The notes beneath the pieces were generated by a model. That model was not told the origin of the DNA and did no database searches. It worked only from the letters and a program-made list of their open reading frames with translations. A stretch of DNA of 64,000 nucleotides. It comes from Urbifossiella limnaea (GTDB lineage Bacteria; Planctomycetota; Planctomycetia; Gemmatales; Gemmataceae). Position numbers and translations under genes: made by a program. The stretch lies in the NCBI RefSeq assembly GCF_007747215.1, contig NZ_CP036273.1, positions 5,130,322 through 5,194,321 of the forward strand, given 5' to 3'. Within the stretch, counting starts at the first letter, position 1; each line of letters opens with the position of its first letter. Of the stretch, positions 1 through 7,980 are shown piece by piece.

Positions 1-1
1 C

Positions 2-163
2 GCCCCGGCCGTGCGCTTCAACCGCGGCATGGCACTTTTGTTCCTGGGCCGCGCGGCCGAGGCGAAGGGCGTGCTGACGGCCGCGATTTCGGCCCTGCCC
101 GAAGGGAGTGGCTGGCGCGACCTGGCCGAGTTGTACCGCACACTGGCCGAGATTCACGGGTAA
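2..163 (+). CDS. C-terminal fragment of a probable TPR-repeat protein
   Basis: The reading frame is open from the left edge of the window and ends at TAA 161-163; the N-terminus lies outside. The visible 53 residues are helical and alanine/leucine-rich, with the spacing of a tetratricopeptide repeat (FNRGMALLFLGRAAEAKG, then an LAELYRTLAEI helix). This resembles the last TPR unit and capping helix of a scaffold protein. No catalytic motif is visible, and the function cannot be assigned from this fragment. A dyad-symmetric stretch at 190-211 follows the stop and may serve as its terminator. Confidence 0.6.
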   Translation, partial: APAVRFNRGMALLFLGRAAEAKGVLTAAISALPEGSGWRDLAELYRTLAEIHG

Positions 164-197
164 TTCCAACAATCGTCCCCGGGGCAACTCCCGCCCG

Positions 198-225
198 TTG
201 CAACGGGTGGGCGTTGTGGTAGATT
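198..225 (+). promoter_or_regulatory. Predicted promoter for the EF-hand lipoprotein gene
   Basis: TTGCAA (198-203), a 16-bp spacer and TAGATT (220-225) lie 46 bases upstream of the ATG at 272. The -35 sits inside a 14-bp perfect palindrome (194-207, CCCGTTGCAACGGG). Flanking bases extend it to an 11-bp stem with one G-T pair (190-211), so it could be an operator or the terminator of the preceding gene. Confidence 0.45.
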
Positions 226-271
226 GTCAGGCAGCCGACACTGCAACCGCTCTCCCCGGGCTGCCGTTCCG

Positions 272-853
272 ATGCGTGCCCCCTTCACGCCCGCGCTCGT
301 GCTCCTCGTCGCCGCCGGGTGCGGCGGCGGGTCGAGCCCGTCGATCTCCGTCCCCACCTACAACCCGGACGGCGCCGCGCAGGACGCCCTCAAGCAATTC
401 GACAAGAACGGCGACGGTGCCATCGACGGCCCCGAGCTGGACGCCGTCCCCGGCCTGAAGGCGGCCTTCGGCGGCAAGAAGGTCACGGCCGACGCCCTCA
501 AGACCCGAATTGAATCGTACCGCGCCGGCAACGTCGGGGCGCTCGGCTACCGCGTCAAAGTCACGCGCAACGGAGCCCCACTGGCGGGCGCGACGGTCAC
601 GTTCACGCCCGAGCCGTTCCTCAGTTCACTCCGCGAGGCGACCGCAACCACCGACTCGGGCGGCGAGGCGAGCAACTTCACGTTCGGCGGCGACACCGTC
701 CCCGGGCTGCCGCCCGGGATGTACCGCGTGTCCGTGTCCAAGTCCGGCGAGACCATCCCGGCGGCGTTCTCCACGCAGACGACCGTCGGGTGCGAGGTGA
801 GCGGCGGCCGCGGCGGCTCCGGCTCCCTCGACGTCAACATCCCCGGCCGCTAG
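272..853 (+). CDS. Secreted lipoprotein with an EF-hand-like loop and Ig-like C-terminal domain
   Basis: 193 residues from the ATG at 272. The frame is open further upstream to 224, but the signal sequence begins at 272. A signal peptide ends in a lipobox (LLVAAGC), so the protein is probably lipid-anchored. Next comes an EF-hand-like calcium loop (DKNGDGAIDGPEL, about residues 45-57). The C-terminal half (about 90-193) has the pattern of a carboxypeptidase-regulatory-like beta-sandwich (GAPLAGATVTFTP, then GMYRVSVSKSG), common in planctomycete lipoproteins. It precedes the pilin-like DUF1559 gene by 42 bases in the same direction, so the two may be co-transcribed. The precise role is unknown. 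Confidence 0.75.
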   Translation: MRAPFTPALVLLVAAGCGGGSSPSISVPTYNPDGAAQDALKQFDKNGDGAIDGPELDAVPGLKAAFGGKKVTADALKTRIESYRAGNVGALGYRVKVTRNGAPLAGATVTFTPEPFLSSLREATATTDSGGEASNFTFGGDTVPGLPPGMYRVSVSKSGETIPAAFSTQTTVGCEVSGGRGGSGSLDVNIPGR

Positions 854-895
854 CCGGGGTGGCTTCATTCCGTTCGTCCGCCCGTGGAGGTCGTC

Positions 896-1834
896 ATGCA
901 TTCCTCGGTCCCGCGGCCCCGCCGCGCGTTCACACTCATCGAACTGCTCGTCGTCATCGCCATCATCGCCATCCTCATCGGCCTCCTGCTGCCGGCGGTG
1001 CAGAAGGTGCGGGAGGCGGCCAGCCGGGCGAAGTGCCAGAACAACCTCAAACAGGTTGGCATCGCCATGCACAACTGCCACGACGTGAACGGGTACTTCC
1101 CGTCGGGCGGGTGGGGCTGGAACTGGGTCGGCGAGCCGGGCCGCGGGTCCGGCAAGGACCAGCCGGGCGGGTGGGTGTACAGCATCCTGCCGTACGCCGA
1201 GCAGGGGGCGCTGGCCCAACTGCAAGGGGCGGCCGGGTTCAGCACGCGGAACCAGACGTCGCTGTCGATCTTCAGCTGCCCGAGCCGCCGCGCCGCGGCC
1301 CCGTACCCGAACTACTACAACTACGGCTACTACAACCCCGGCAACTCCATCCTGCCGACGTTCGGCCGCACCGACTACGCGGCGTGCGTGTCGGGCAACT
1401 CGAACGCGAACGAGATCGACGGCGGGCCGAGCACCCTCGCCGCGGGCGACGCGATGGCCCCCGCCGGGTGGGACGGCATCTTCGGCCGCAAGAGCCAGAC
1501 CCGCATCGCCGACATCCTGACCGGCACCAGCAACCAGTGCATGGTCGCCGAGAAGTACCTGAATCCGAACAACTACGTGACCGGCACCGACGGCGGCGAC
1601 AACGAGTGCATGTACACCGGGCTGAACAACGACGTGTACCGCACCACGTACAACCCGCCGCTCCAGGACCGCCAGGGGCTCGGCGACACCCTGCGGTTCG
1701 GCAGCGCCCACATCGGCGGGCTGAACGTCGCCCTCGGCGACGGGTCGGTCCGCACGATCCGCTACAGCGTGGACGGCGCCATGTGGCGACAGTTCGGCAA
1801 CATGCGCAGCACCACGCCGATCAACCTGAACTGA
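896..1834 (+). CDS. DUF1559 protein with type IV pilin-like N-terminus
   Basis: 312 residues. ATG 896 is preferred over the in-frame GTG at 884 because GGAGG (886-890) sits five bases before it. The N-terminus has a prepilin peptidase-type site and hydrophobic helix ([19 protein letters not shown]), followed by the typical DUF1559 sequence [15 protein letters not shown]. The C-terminal [15 protein letters not shown] region is the H-x-DG signature of the family. DUF1559 proteins are strongly expanded in planctomycetes and are thought to be pseudopilins or surface proteins; their role is not established. A 10-bp stem hairpin follows the stop. Confidence 0.92.
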   Translation: MHSSVPRPRRAFTLIELLVVIAIIAILIGLLLPAVQKVREAASRAKCQNNLKQVGIAMHNCHDVNGYFPSGGWGWNWVGEPGRGSGKDQPGGWVYSILPYAEQGALAQLQGAAGFSTRNQTSLSIFSCPSRRAAAPYPNYYNYGYYNPGNSILPTFGRTDYAACVSGNSNANEIDGGPSTLAAGDAMAPAGWDGIFGRKSQTRIADILTGTSNQCMVAEKYLNPNNYVTGTDGGDNECMYTGLNNDVYRTTYNPPLQDRQGLGDTLRFGSAHIGGLNVALGDGSVRTIRYSVDGAMWRQFGNMRSTTPINLN

Positions 1835-1848
1835 GTGACGTGCGGCCG

Positions 1849-1875
1849 ACGCCCACCCGTAGTAAGGGTGGGCGT
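1849..1875. terminator. Hairpin between convergent genes
   Basis: A perfect 10-bp stem (ACGCCCACCC / GGGTGGGCGT) with a 7-base loop lies between the convergent genes ending at 1834 and 1885. No long T-run follows on either strand, so its use as an intrinsic terminator is an inference from position. Confidence 0.5.
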
Positions 1876-1884
1876 TCTCGTTGG

Positions 1885-2139
1885 TCAGCCGGCCACGGCC
1901 TTGTAGACCGCGAACCCCAGCGCCAGCACGCCGAACACCAGCCAGACCACGCCCATCGCCTTGGCCTGCCCGCCCTCCAGGTCCGGCCCCTTCTTGGTCA
2001 CCGCCTTGCCGGTGACGAACACCGACACCGCCAGCCCGAGCAGGATCAGCCCGATGACCGCGGCCCCGGCCGCGACCACCAGCGGCTTGCCGGCCAGCCA
2101 CTTGTTGATGTCGTCGTTCAGGTCGGCGAACAGCGGCAT
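1885..2139 (-). CDS. Small two-helix membrane protein, unknown function
   Basis: 84 residues from the ATG at 2139. An amphipathic N-terminus (MPLFADLNDDINKWLAG) is followed by two hydrophobic segments (about residues 19-43 and 62-82) joined by a short charged loop (KAVTKKGPDLEGGQ). This predicts a hairpin membrane protein. I recognise no family. It lies alone between the DUF1559 gene (convergent) and the TfoX-like gene (same strand, 36 bases away), so it may be the last gene of that minus-strand run. Confidence 0.6.
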   Translation of the reverse strand: MPLFADLNDDINKWLAGKPLVVAAGAAVIGLILLGLAVSVFVTGKAVTKKGPDLEGGQAKAMGVVWLVFGVLALGFAVYKAVAG

Positions 2140-2175
2140 GACGGGCTCCGTACGGGGCGGGTGACGCGACTCATC

Positions 2176-2523
2176 CTACGACCGGCGCGGCTTCAGCGGC
2201 TTCGCCGGGAGCGTCCCCACGAATGCGAGTGCCCGGCCGAGCCAGTCGGCGAGTTGGCGCTGGGTGTCGATGCCGTCGGGGTCCACCATCACCCAGTTGG
2301 TCATCGGCCGGCCGGTGATGTCGAACGGGCGAACGTGCGGCTCGTCGAGAGCGTCCGCGGCGGCGGGGCCGAGGCGGGCGATCAAGTCTTCGTGCCACAC
2401 GCCGGCGACGATGTTACCGTCGAGGAAGAAGGCGACGCCGCCGAACATGACCTTTTCGGAGACGCCGCGGGTGCGGCCGATGTGGTCGCGGACGCGGGCC
2501 ACGAGGCCGGGGTCGGAGTGCAT
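2176..2523 (-). CDS. TfoX/Sxy N-terminal domain protein
   Basis: 115 residues, essentially one TfoX_N domain: RVRDHIGRTRGVSEKVMFGGVAFFLDGNIVAG is the family pattern (the VxxKxMFGG motif at about residues 23-30). The protein lacks the C-terminal TfoX domain of the gamma-proteobacterial competence regulator, so a competence role should not be assumed. Stand-alone TfoX_N proteins are common and uncharacterised. The start lies three bases after the stop of the upstream glycosyltransferase, indicating translational coupling. Confidence 0.8.
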   Translation of the reverse strand: MHSDPGLVARVRDHIGRTRGVSEKVMFGGVAFFLDGNIVAGVWHEDLIARLGPAAADALDEPHVRPFDITGRPMTNWVMVDPDGIDTQRQLADWLGRALAFVGTLPAKPLKPRRS

Positions 2524-2526
2524 GGC

Positions 2527-3759
2527 TCACCCGGGATTCCGTGCGGTGATCAACCGCTCGACCGCGGCCGCGGAGCGGGCCAGGCCGTCGCGCACGGTCA
2601 GTTTCGCCGCCACCGCACGACACGCGCTGGCAACCTCGGCCGAGCCGAGCAGCCGCGCCAGCGCCGCGGCCACACGCCGGCCGGTGAACCGCTTCACGGC
2701 GAGCCCTTCCCCGACGCCGAGCCGGACGGCCCGCGCCAGGTTGTCGAACTGGTCGTGCGCCAGCGGCATCACCAGTTGCGGCGTGCCCGCCGCGAGCGCC
2801 TGCGACATCGAGCCGACGCCGCCGTGGTGCACGAAGGCCGCCGTCCTCGGCAGCAGGACGTCGAGCGGGGCGTAGGTCACGTGCCGCACGCCGGGCGGCA
2901 GCGCTGCCGGGAGCTGTTCCGGGAACCGCGTCAGGAGCAGCGCCCGCCGGCCCAGCCGCTGCGCCGCATCGACCGCCGCAGCGAAGAACGCCCGGCCGTG
3001 GACGTTCGCCGAGCCCGGCGTGAACGCCAGTGGCGGCTCCCCGGCGTCCAGGAACGCCGCCAGGTCGGCGGGCAGGCCGTCGGCCGTGCCGTCGTTCCAC
3101 AGCGGGAAGTCGGTTAGAACCACTCCCGGCGGCCAGTCCGGCTGCGGCGGGCCGAACCAGTCGGGGAACAACCCCACCACGCCGTCCGGCGAGTGCCACC
3201 AGCGGTCGACGCGCGGCAGCGGCCCGAGCCCGAGTTCGGCGCGCCACGGGTTCAGGGAGCGGGCCACCGTCGGGTGCGCGAAGAACCTGATGCCGGCGGC
3301 GTAGAGCAGCCGCCGGAGCCAGAGCGGCCCCGCCAGTCCGGCGAAGTCCGGCGGCACGACGTTGCTCCAGATCACGGACGGCTGTAGGTGGACGCTCACG
3401 ACCGGCAGGCCGAGCTTCTCGCGTGCGGTCAGTGCCCCGAAGCCGAACACGTTCGTGACACCGGGCAGTCGCAACTTCTCGTGGAGGGTGTACTGCTGGC
3501 GGATGGCGTCACCGAGGCGGTCGAGCACGGTGCGAAAGCCGGTCCGCGGCTTCCACAGGCCCGGGTCGCGGATCGTGTCCTCGAACTGCGCGGCGGTGCC
3601 GAGGGGCTCGAAGTCGAAGCCGTGCCGGCGGACCGGCTCCTCGAAATAGGGGTTGGTGGCGAACGTGACGACGTGGCCCCGGCCGCGGAGCGCCAGGGCC
3701 AGGCCGAGCATCGGGAACACGTCCCCGGCGCTACCGAACGTGCTGACGAGGAGTCGCAT
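2527..3759 (-). CDS. GT1-family (UGT/MGT-like) glycosyltransferase
   Basis: 410 residues. The N-terminus MRLLVSTFGSAGDVFPML is the usual opening of GT1 macrolide/sterol-type glycosyltransferases (GT-B fold). The C-terminal nucleotide-sugar site is clear: AAFVHHGGVGSMSQALAAG followed by PLAHDQFDNLARAV (about residues 310-350), matching the HHGG-x-GS and DQ motifs that bind UDP- or TDP-sugars. The acceptor is unknown; lipids, glycosides and polyketides are all possible for the family. The start ATG overlaps the stop of the upstream membrane-protein gene (TGATG), and the TfoX-like gene follows three bases after the stop, so the three form one transcription unit. Confidence 0.85.
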   Translation of the reverse strand: MRLLVSTFGSAGDVFPMLGLALALRGRGHVVTFATNPYFEEPVRRHGFDFEPLGTAAQFEDTIRDPGLWKPRTGFRTVLDRLGDAIRQQYTLHEKLRLPGVTNVFGFGALTAREKLGLPVVSVHLQPSVIWSNVVPPDFAGLAGPLWLRRLLYAAGIRFFAHPTVARSLNPWRAELGLGPLPRVDRWWHSPDGVVGLFPDWFGPPQPDWPPGVVLTDFPLWNDGTADGLPADLAAFLDAGEPPLAFTPGSANVHGRAFFAAAVDAAQRLGRRALLLTRFPEQLPAALPPGVRHVTYAPLDVLLPRTAAFVHHGGVGSMSQALAAGTPQLVMPLAHDQFDNLARAVRLGVGEGLAVKRFTGRRVAAALARLLGSAEVASACRAVAAKLTVRDGLARSAAAVERLITARNPG

Positions 3760-4340
3760 CAGGGGATGGTATACGTCGGCGACACTTTCGAGACGCTGTT
3801 CCCGTCGCGCCGCTCCACCCAGAACTCGACCGGCCCGGGCTCGTTCGCCAGCTCCGGGGTGATGAACGTCTCGCGGTACTCGGCCGGCCCCTGGCCGCCG
3901 CCGAAGGCCTTCAGGGTGCGGTCGTGAGAGGACGTGCGGCTGCCGGAGCGGAAGTTAAAGTAGAAGTCGCCCTTGAAGAACCCGCCCGGGTTCTCGCCCG
4001 ACATCAGCACCTTCACCGTGACCGACTGCGTGCCGCCCTGCGGGGACTTGGTGCGGCTGCCGTCCACCATCGTCACCTGTCGGCCGGAGGCGAGGTACAG
4101 CATCACGCCGCACCCGCCGCAGCACAGGGCCATGCCGCCGCCGCCGATCAGCAGCAGGATCAGCAGAATCTTCCCGACGCCGCCGCCGGACTTCGCGGCC
4201 GGCCGGTCATCGGCGGGGCGGCGACGGCGGCGCGGGCGGTCGTCCGGGTCGTCGCGGTCGTCACGGCGGGGCGGGTCGTCGTAGTCATCGTCGTCGTCGG
4301 GGCGGCGGGTCGGCACGGGGGTGTCCTCGTCGTCACACAC
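3759..4340 (-). CDS. Single-pass membrane protein with Asp/Arg-rich cytoplasmic tail
   Basis: 193 residues, GTG start at 4340 with no clear ribosome site. The first 50 residues are an extreme low-complexity mix of Asp, Arg and Pro. A hydrophobic segment follows (KILLILLLIGGGGMALCCGG, about 56-75), and then an extracytoplasmic domain of about 110 residues with beta-rich character ending PTYTIP. I recognise no family for the outer domain. The layout (charged tail, one membrane helix, outer domain) resembles the plus-strand protein at 5331, and both tails contain RRPADD. It is coupled to the GT1 gene by a one-base stop/start overlap. Confidence 0.7.
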   Translation of the reverse strand: MCDDEDTPVPTRRPDDDDDYDDPPRRDDRDDPDDRPRRRRRPADDRPAAKSGGGVGKILLILLLIGGGGMALCCGGCGVMLYLASGRQVTMVDGSRTKSPQGGTQSVTVKVLMSGENPGGFFKGDFYFNFRSGSRTSSHDRTLKAFGGGQGPAEYRETFITPELANEPGPVEFWVERRDGNSVSKVSPTYTIP

Positions 4341-4349
4341 AAAACAGTG

Positions 4350-4375
4350 AGCCCGGGGACGGCGGTCCCCGGGCT
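4350..4375. terminator. GC-rich intergenic hairpin, CCCGGGGAC type
   Basis: AGCCCGGGGAC / GTCCCCGGGCT form a perfect 11-bp stem with a 4-base loop between two co-directional minus-strand genes (4398-5171 and 3759-4340). The stem sequence recurs in the palindrome at 36737-36768. It probably acts as a terminator or processing site for the upstream gene. Confidence 0.5.
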
Positions 4376-4397
4376 GCGATTCGCCGCGCCGGCCGAA

Positions 4398-5171
4398 TTA
4401 TTTCGGGGCGTCCTTTCCGACGTTTGCGACGGCGTCCTCCGCGGCCTTGATGATGGTGGCCACCTGCTCGTCGGTCGGGCCGCCGGCCGGAAACGTCCAC
4501 CGGTCCTTGACCCGCATGCGGTTGTAGACCACCACGGTCACCTTGTCGTCGGCCTTGAGCCCCCAGGAGTCGATCGCCTTGCCCTTGTTCGGGGCCAGCC
4601 CGAACGGCACGTTCGGCGCCTTCGCCTCGTTCGCCAGCTTCAGCACCGCGTCGGCGTGAACGTCCCGCTTCTCGTCGTCGGGGAACTCGCCGTCCAGCGT
4701 CACGTTCGTGGTCGTGCCGTCGGCGTTGGCCAGCGCCACCGCCTTGGCCGGGGCGTCGATCCACAAGAACTGCACGAACCCGGTCAGCTTGTCGCCGCGG
4801 TACTCGGGAATCTTCTTGTCGAGCGCCTGGGCCAGCTTGACGACGCCGGAGTTCGACAGATCCGTCGCGTCGGAGCGGACGAACACCGCGACGACCGGGC
4901 TGAGGCCGTTCTCGCTCACGAGGTCGTGCATCTTGCGGGTGCGGTCGCGGGGGTCGCGGTCGTCGGCCTTCACCGGGGGACTGACCTTCGGCGGAAAGCG
5001 CCCGTCGGCCACGAGGAAGGCGCGGAACGTTTCCGGCACCCACTCGCCCTTTTGGGCGGTGGACGCGGCCTTGGGGTCGGCCTTCGGCTCGACCTTCGGT
5101 TCCTGGGCGGCGGCGGCCGCGGCGAGCAAGAGCCCGGCGGCCAGGCCGACGGTCCGGCGGGGGGGGGGCAT
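4398..5171 (-). CDS. Secreted thioredoxin-fold-like protein without a CxxC motif
   Basis: 257 residues. The ATG at 5171 is chosen because GAGGAG lies 5 bases upstream and the signal peptide (VGLAAGLLLAAAAAAQ) starts there; the frame remains open upstream to 5201. After a Lys/Pro/Ala linker (about 24-45), the body (LSPVVAVFVRSD, later DKVTVVVYNRMRVKDRWTF) has the strand pattern of thioredoxin-like proteins, but no CxxC is present, so redox chemistry is unlikely. The domain assignment rests on pattern only. A structure prediction would settle it. Confidence 0.6.
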   Translation of the reverse strand: MPPPRRTVGLAAGLLLAAAAAAQEPKVEPKADPKAASTAQKGEWVPETFRAFLVADGRFPPKVSPPVKADDRDPRDRTRKMHDLVSENGLSPVVAVFVRSDATDLSNSGVVKLAQALDKKIPEYRGDKLTGFVQFLWIDAPAKAVALANADGTTTNVTLDGEFPDDEKRDVHADAVLKLANEAKAPNVPFGLAPNKGKAIDSWGLKADDKVTVVVYNRMRVKDRWTFPAGGPTDEQVATIIKAAEDAVANVGKDAPK

Positions 5172-5254
5172 CGTTGCTCCTCGGTGGTACGGGTGTCCCA
5201 CTCTAGCCTGACGCCCCGACCGGCGGGCGTCAACCCGGCAGTCCGGACAGCCGT

Positions 5255-5283
5255 TTGCGTCCGGCGGCCGGACCCGTTAGGAT
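5255..5283 (+). promoter_or_regulatory. Predicted promoter for the zinc-ribbon membrane protein
   Basis: TTGCGT (5255-5260), a 17-bp spacer and TAGGAT (5278-5283) lie 47 bases before the ATG at 5331, in the 159-bp gap between divergent genes. Confidence 0.5.
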
Positions 5284-5330
5284 CGATACGTTATCCCCGG
5301 TCCCCGTCGCCACCACCACAGGTCGCGCCA

Positions 5331-6794
5331 ATGGCCGTCGAACTCCGGTGCCCGGACTGCCGGGCCAAGCTAAAGCTGAAGAAAGCCCCGGAGCCCGGCA
5401 CCGAGGTCGAGTGCCCCGAGTGCTACGCCGTGTTCGACGCCCCCGAGGCCGAGGACGTTCGCACCGACGACGACACCCCGCCGCCGCGCCGCCGCCCGGC
5501 CGACGACGCGGACGACGACGACCGCCCGCGCAAGAAGAAGAAGCCGAAGAAGGAGAAGCCCGCCGCCGGCGCCCCGACGCCCAGGAAGCGCAAGGCGAAG
5601 AAGAAGGAGACGAACAAGCCGCTGCTCATCGGCCTGATCGCCGGCGGGCTGGCCTTCCTGGCCCTGAACGTCTTCATGCTGGCGTGGTTCTTCCTGAAGA
5701 AGCCGGCCGCCTACGAGCTGATGAACTACCTGCCGCCGGACTGCACCTCGGTGTCGGGGTCGAACATCGGCCACGTCCGGAAGTACATCGAGTTCTACAA
5801 GAAGTTCGAGTCGCAGGTGAACGAGTCGTCCTTCAAACGGGCCGCCGACGTCGTCTCCGCGGCGGTCGGCGGCGACAAGAACGAGTTCCTCGACTACATG
5901 GTCATGGGGACCAACGGCAAGGGCGAGGAGGCGATGGTCCTGAAGACGCGGACCCCCTTCGACCAGTCGCTGCTGTCGAAGATGCCGGGCGCCCGCAAGG
6001 CGGCCGCCGACGGCCGCGACTACTACACCGTGGACGCCATCCCCGGCGTCTTCAACGGGCCGCTAAAGGTGTTCAGCCCGACGCCGAAGCTGGTGGTTCT
6101 CTGCCCCGCCGGCGTGTCCGGCGGCACGTTCAACAAGATGATCGCGGGGAACGCCGGCGACCTGGAGAACGCTACCGCGGCCCGGTTCGGCCCGCTCGGC
6201 AAGCGGATCGTCCGCGGCACCGCCTGGTACATGCTGACGTACGACAACAACTCCCGGCCGAAGGAGCCGGACAACAAGGACCCGGGGGCCGCCGGCGGCG
6301 ACTTCGAGAAGCAGTTCGCCCAGGCGACCAAGTCGCCGAAGGCGGGCGGCTTCAAGATCAGCGTCGGCTCGCGGAACGTGCGGTTCGAGGGGTGCCTGGA
6401 GTTCGCCGACTCGGACGCCGCCAAGGCGCTCCGCGACCGGTTCCGCGACAGCCCGCTGGCCAAGACGGACGACGCCTCGCTCGACCCGCCGCGCTACTGG
6501 AAGCAGTTCGTGAGCAAGATGATCGGCAACCAGAAGGTCGGCGTCGAGTTGTACACCAACCTCGGGGCCACAACTTCCGGCGACCTGTTCATCATCTCCA
6601 GCGAGTGCGACACGCTCTCGCTGATGGAGTCGTCGAGCACGCTGGTCGGGAAGATGACCGGATCGGGCGCCGGCGGTGGCGGGGGTGGGGGCGGCGGTCG
6701 TGGCCCCGGCCCGCCGCCGGGGATGAATGGCCCGGCCGGCCAGGGAGCGGGCGGCCGCCCGGGTGCGGCGGAAGCGGGCGTCGCCATACCGTGA
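5331..6794 (+). CDS. MJ0042-type zinc-ribbon membrane protein
   Basis: 487 residues from the ATG at 5331; the frame is open far upstream, but the zinc ribbon begins immediately after this ATG. CPDC and CPEC (residues 7-34) form an MJ0042-type zinc ribbon. An Asp-rich then Lys/Arg-rich disordered segment follows (about 40-95), then one membrane helix (LLIGLIAGGLAFLALNVFM, about 100-120) and an outer domain of about 330 residues, ending in a Gly/Pro-rich tail. The outer domain resembles planctomycete proteins of unknown function that open with YLPPDCTSV; no enzyme motif is visible. Confidence 0.8.
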   Translation: MAVELRCPDCRAKLKLKKAPEPGTEVECPECYAVFDAPEAEDVRTDDDTPPPRRRPADDADDDDRPRKKKKPKKEKPAAGAPTPRKRKAKKKETNKPLLIGLIAGGLAFLALNVFMLAWFFLKKPAAYELMNYLPPDCTSVSGSNIGHVRKYIEFYKKFESQVNESSFKRAADVVSAAVGGDKNEFLDYMVMGTNGKGEEAMVLKTRTPFDQSLLSKMPGARKAAADGRDYYTVDAIPGVFNGPLKVFSPTPKLVVLCPAGVSGGTFNKMIAGNAGDLENATAARFGPLGKRIVRGTAWYMLTYDNNSRPKEPDNKDPGAAGGDFEKQFAQATKSPKAGGFKISVGSRNVRFEGCLEFADSDAAKALRDRFRDSPLAKTDDASLDPPRYWKQFVSKMIGNQKVGVELYTNLGATTSGDLFIISSECDTLSLMESSSTLVGKMTGSGAGGGGGGGGGRGPGPPPGMNGPAGQGAGGRPGAAEAGVAIP

Positions 6795-6820
6795 GTTCGC
6801 CCGGCCGGCCGCGCGGCGGC

Positions 6821-6826
6821 TAGAAT
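6821..6826 (+). promoter_or_regulatory. -10 element placing queC on a leaderless transcript
   Basis: TAGAAT ends six bases before the GTG start of queC at 6833, so transcription would begin at or next to the start codon. There is no Shine-Dalgarno sequence. The -35 region is weak (TTCGCC at 6796-6801, 19-bp spacing). Confidence 0.4.
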
Positions 6827-6832
6827 CATCGC

Positions 6833-7543
6833 GTGACTCCGACCGACGCCTGGCCGCCGCCGCGCCCCGACGCCCCGCTCGCCGTCCTGGTGAGCGGCGG
6901 CCTCGACAGCGCCGTTCTCCTCGCCGAGGCGGCGTGGGCGTACCCGGCGGTCGTTCCGGTGTACGTCCGCGTCGGGATGCTGTGGGAGGACGCCGAGCGC
7001 GCGCACCTCGACCGCTTTCTGGCCGCCGTCCGCACGCCGGCGCTCCGACCACTGGTGGAACTGGCGCAGCCCGCGGCCGACCTGTACGGCGGCCACTGGA
7101 GCGTGACGGGCACCGATGTCCCGTCGGCGACCGCCGCCCACGACGCCGATTTCCTCCCCGGCCGCAACGTCCTACTATTCGCCAAGCCTCTGCTGTGGTG
7201 TCACCTCCACGGCGTGCCGGAACTGGCCACGGCCCCGCTCGGCACCAACCCCTTCCCGGACGCCACCCCGGCGTTCTATGACGGCCTCGCCGCGGTCGTG
7301 GCACGCGGGATGAACCTGCCGCCGGTCCGCGTCCTCCGGCCGTACGCGAAGTTGACGAAGACGGACGTGCTCCGCCGCGGGCTGCGCTTTCCGCTGGAGT
7401 TCACGTTCTCGTGCGTGCGGCCGGCGGGGCACGTACCGTGCGGGGAGTGCATCAAGTGCGGGGAGCGGCAGGCGGGCTTCCGCGCGGCGGGAGTACCGGA
7501 CCCGACGAGGTACGCGACCGAGGGCGATCGATGTTCGCGGTGA
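6833..7543 (+). CDS. queC: 7-cyano-7-deazaguanine synthase QueC
   Basis: 236 residues, GTG start. QueC makes preQ0 from 7-carboxy-7-deazaguanine, ammonia and ATP in the cytoplasm. The PP-loop ATP-binding motif (VLVSGGLDSAVLL, about residues 19-31) and the C-terminal zinc-binding cysteines (SCVRPAGHVPCGECIKCG, about 204-221) are both present. The segment LPGRNVLLF also matches the family. The last 13 bases overlap queD, so the two are translationally coupled. queE, the intervening enzyme in the pathway, is at 58747-59460. Confidence 0.93.
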   Translation: MTPTDAWPPPRPDAPLAVLVSGGLDSAVLLAEAAWAYPAVVPVYVRVGMLWEDAERAHLDRFLAAVRTPALRPLVELAQPAADLYGGHWSVTGTDVPSATAAHDADFLPGRNVLLFAKPLLWCHLHGVPELATAPLGTNPFPDATPAFYDGLAAVVARGMNLPPVRVLRPYAKLTKTDVLRRGLRFPLEFTFSCVRPAGHVPCGECIKCGERQAGFRAAGVPDPTRYATEGDRCSR

Positions 7544-7980
7544 CGAAGGAAATCCACTTCTGCTACGGCCACCGGCTCCTCGGCTATGCCGGCAAGTGTC
7601 GGCACCTGCACGGGCACAACGGCAAGGCCGTGGTCACGCTCGAAGCCCCGGAGCTGGACCGCCTCGGCATGGTGCTCGACTTCGGCGAGATGAAGAGGGT
7701 CCTCGGCAGGTGGGTCGACGACAGCCTCGACCACCGAATGCTGTTGCACCGCGACGACCCGGTCGTGCCGGAACTGGAGCGGCAGGGCGAGCCGCTCGTG
7801 TTGCTGGACGTGAACCCGACGGCGGAGAACATCGCCCGACTGATCTTCGACCACGCCGCCGCCGTGGGGCTGCCGGTGACCGAGGTGACGCTGTGGGAGA
7901 CGGCCAACGCGTTCGCCACCTACCGCCCCGCCGGCACCACGTCGCGGCCGATCACGGTCACGGTGCGGGCGGCACGCTAG
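7531..7980 (+). CDS. queD: 6-carboxytetrahydropterin synthase QueD
   Basis: 149 residues. The ATG at 7531 lies inside the end of queC. QueD converts dihydroneopterin triphosphate to 6-carboxy-5,6,7,8-tetrahydropterin, the first dedicated step to 7-deazaguanines. The zinc site and catalytic cysteine are visible in HRLLGYAGKCRHLHGHN (about residues 12-28). The body matches the PTPS/QueD fold, with NPTAENIARLIF and the final glutamate region EVTLWET. The 3' end overlaps the convergent symporter gene by 23 bases. Sepiapterin- or folate-branch PTPS paralogues are the alternative, but coupling to queC supports QueD. Confidence 0.92.
   Translation: MFAVTKEIHFCYGHRLLGYAGKCRHLHGHNGKAVVTLEAPELDRLGMVLDFGEMKRVLGRWVDDSLDHRMLLHRDDPVVPELERQGEPLVLLDVNPTAENIARLIFDHAAAVGLPVTEVTLWETANAFATYRPAGTTSRPITVTVRAAR

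Noticed and set aside
2176-2523. Competence regulator TfoX
   Set aside because: Only the N-terminal domain is present and no competence genes are nearby, so the specific function is not claimed.
3924-5330. Upstream extension of the zinc-ribbon protein frame
   Set aside because: It is antisense to two genes with clear starts and signal peptides; the zinc ribbon begins right after the ATG at 5331.
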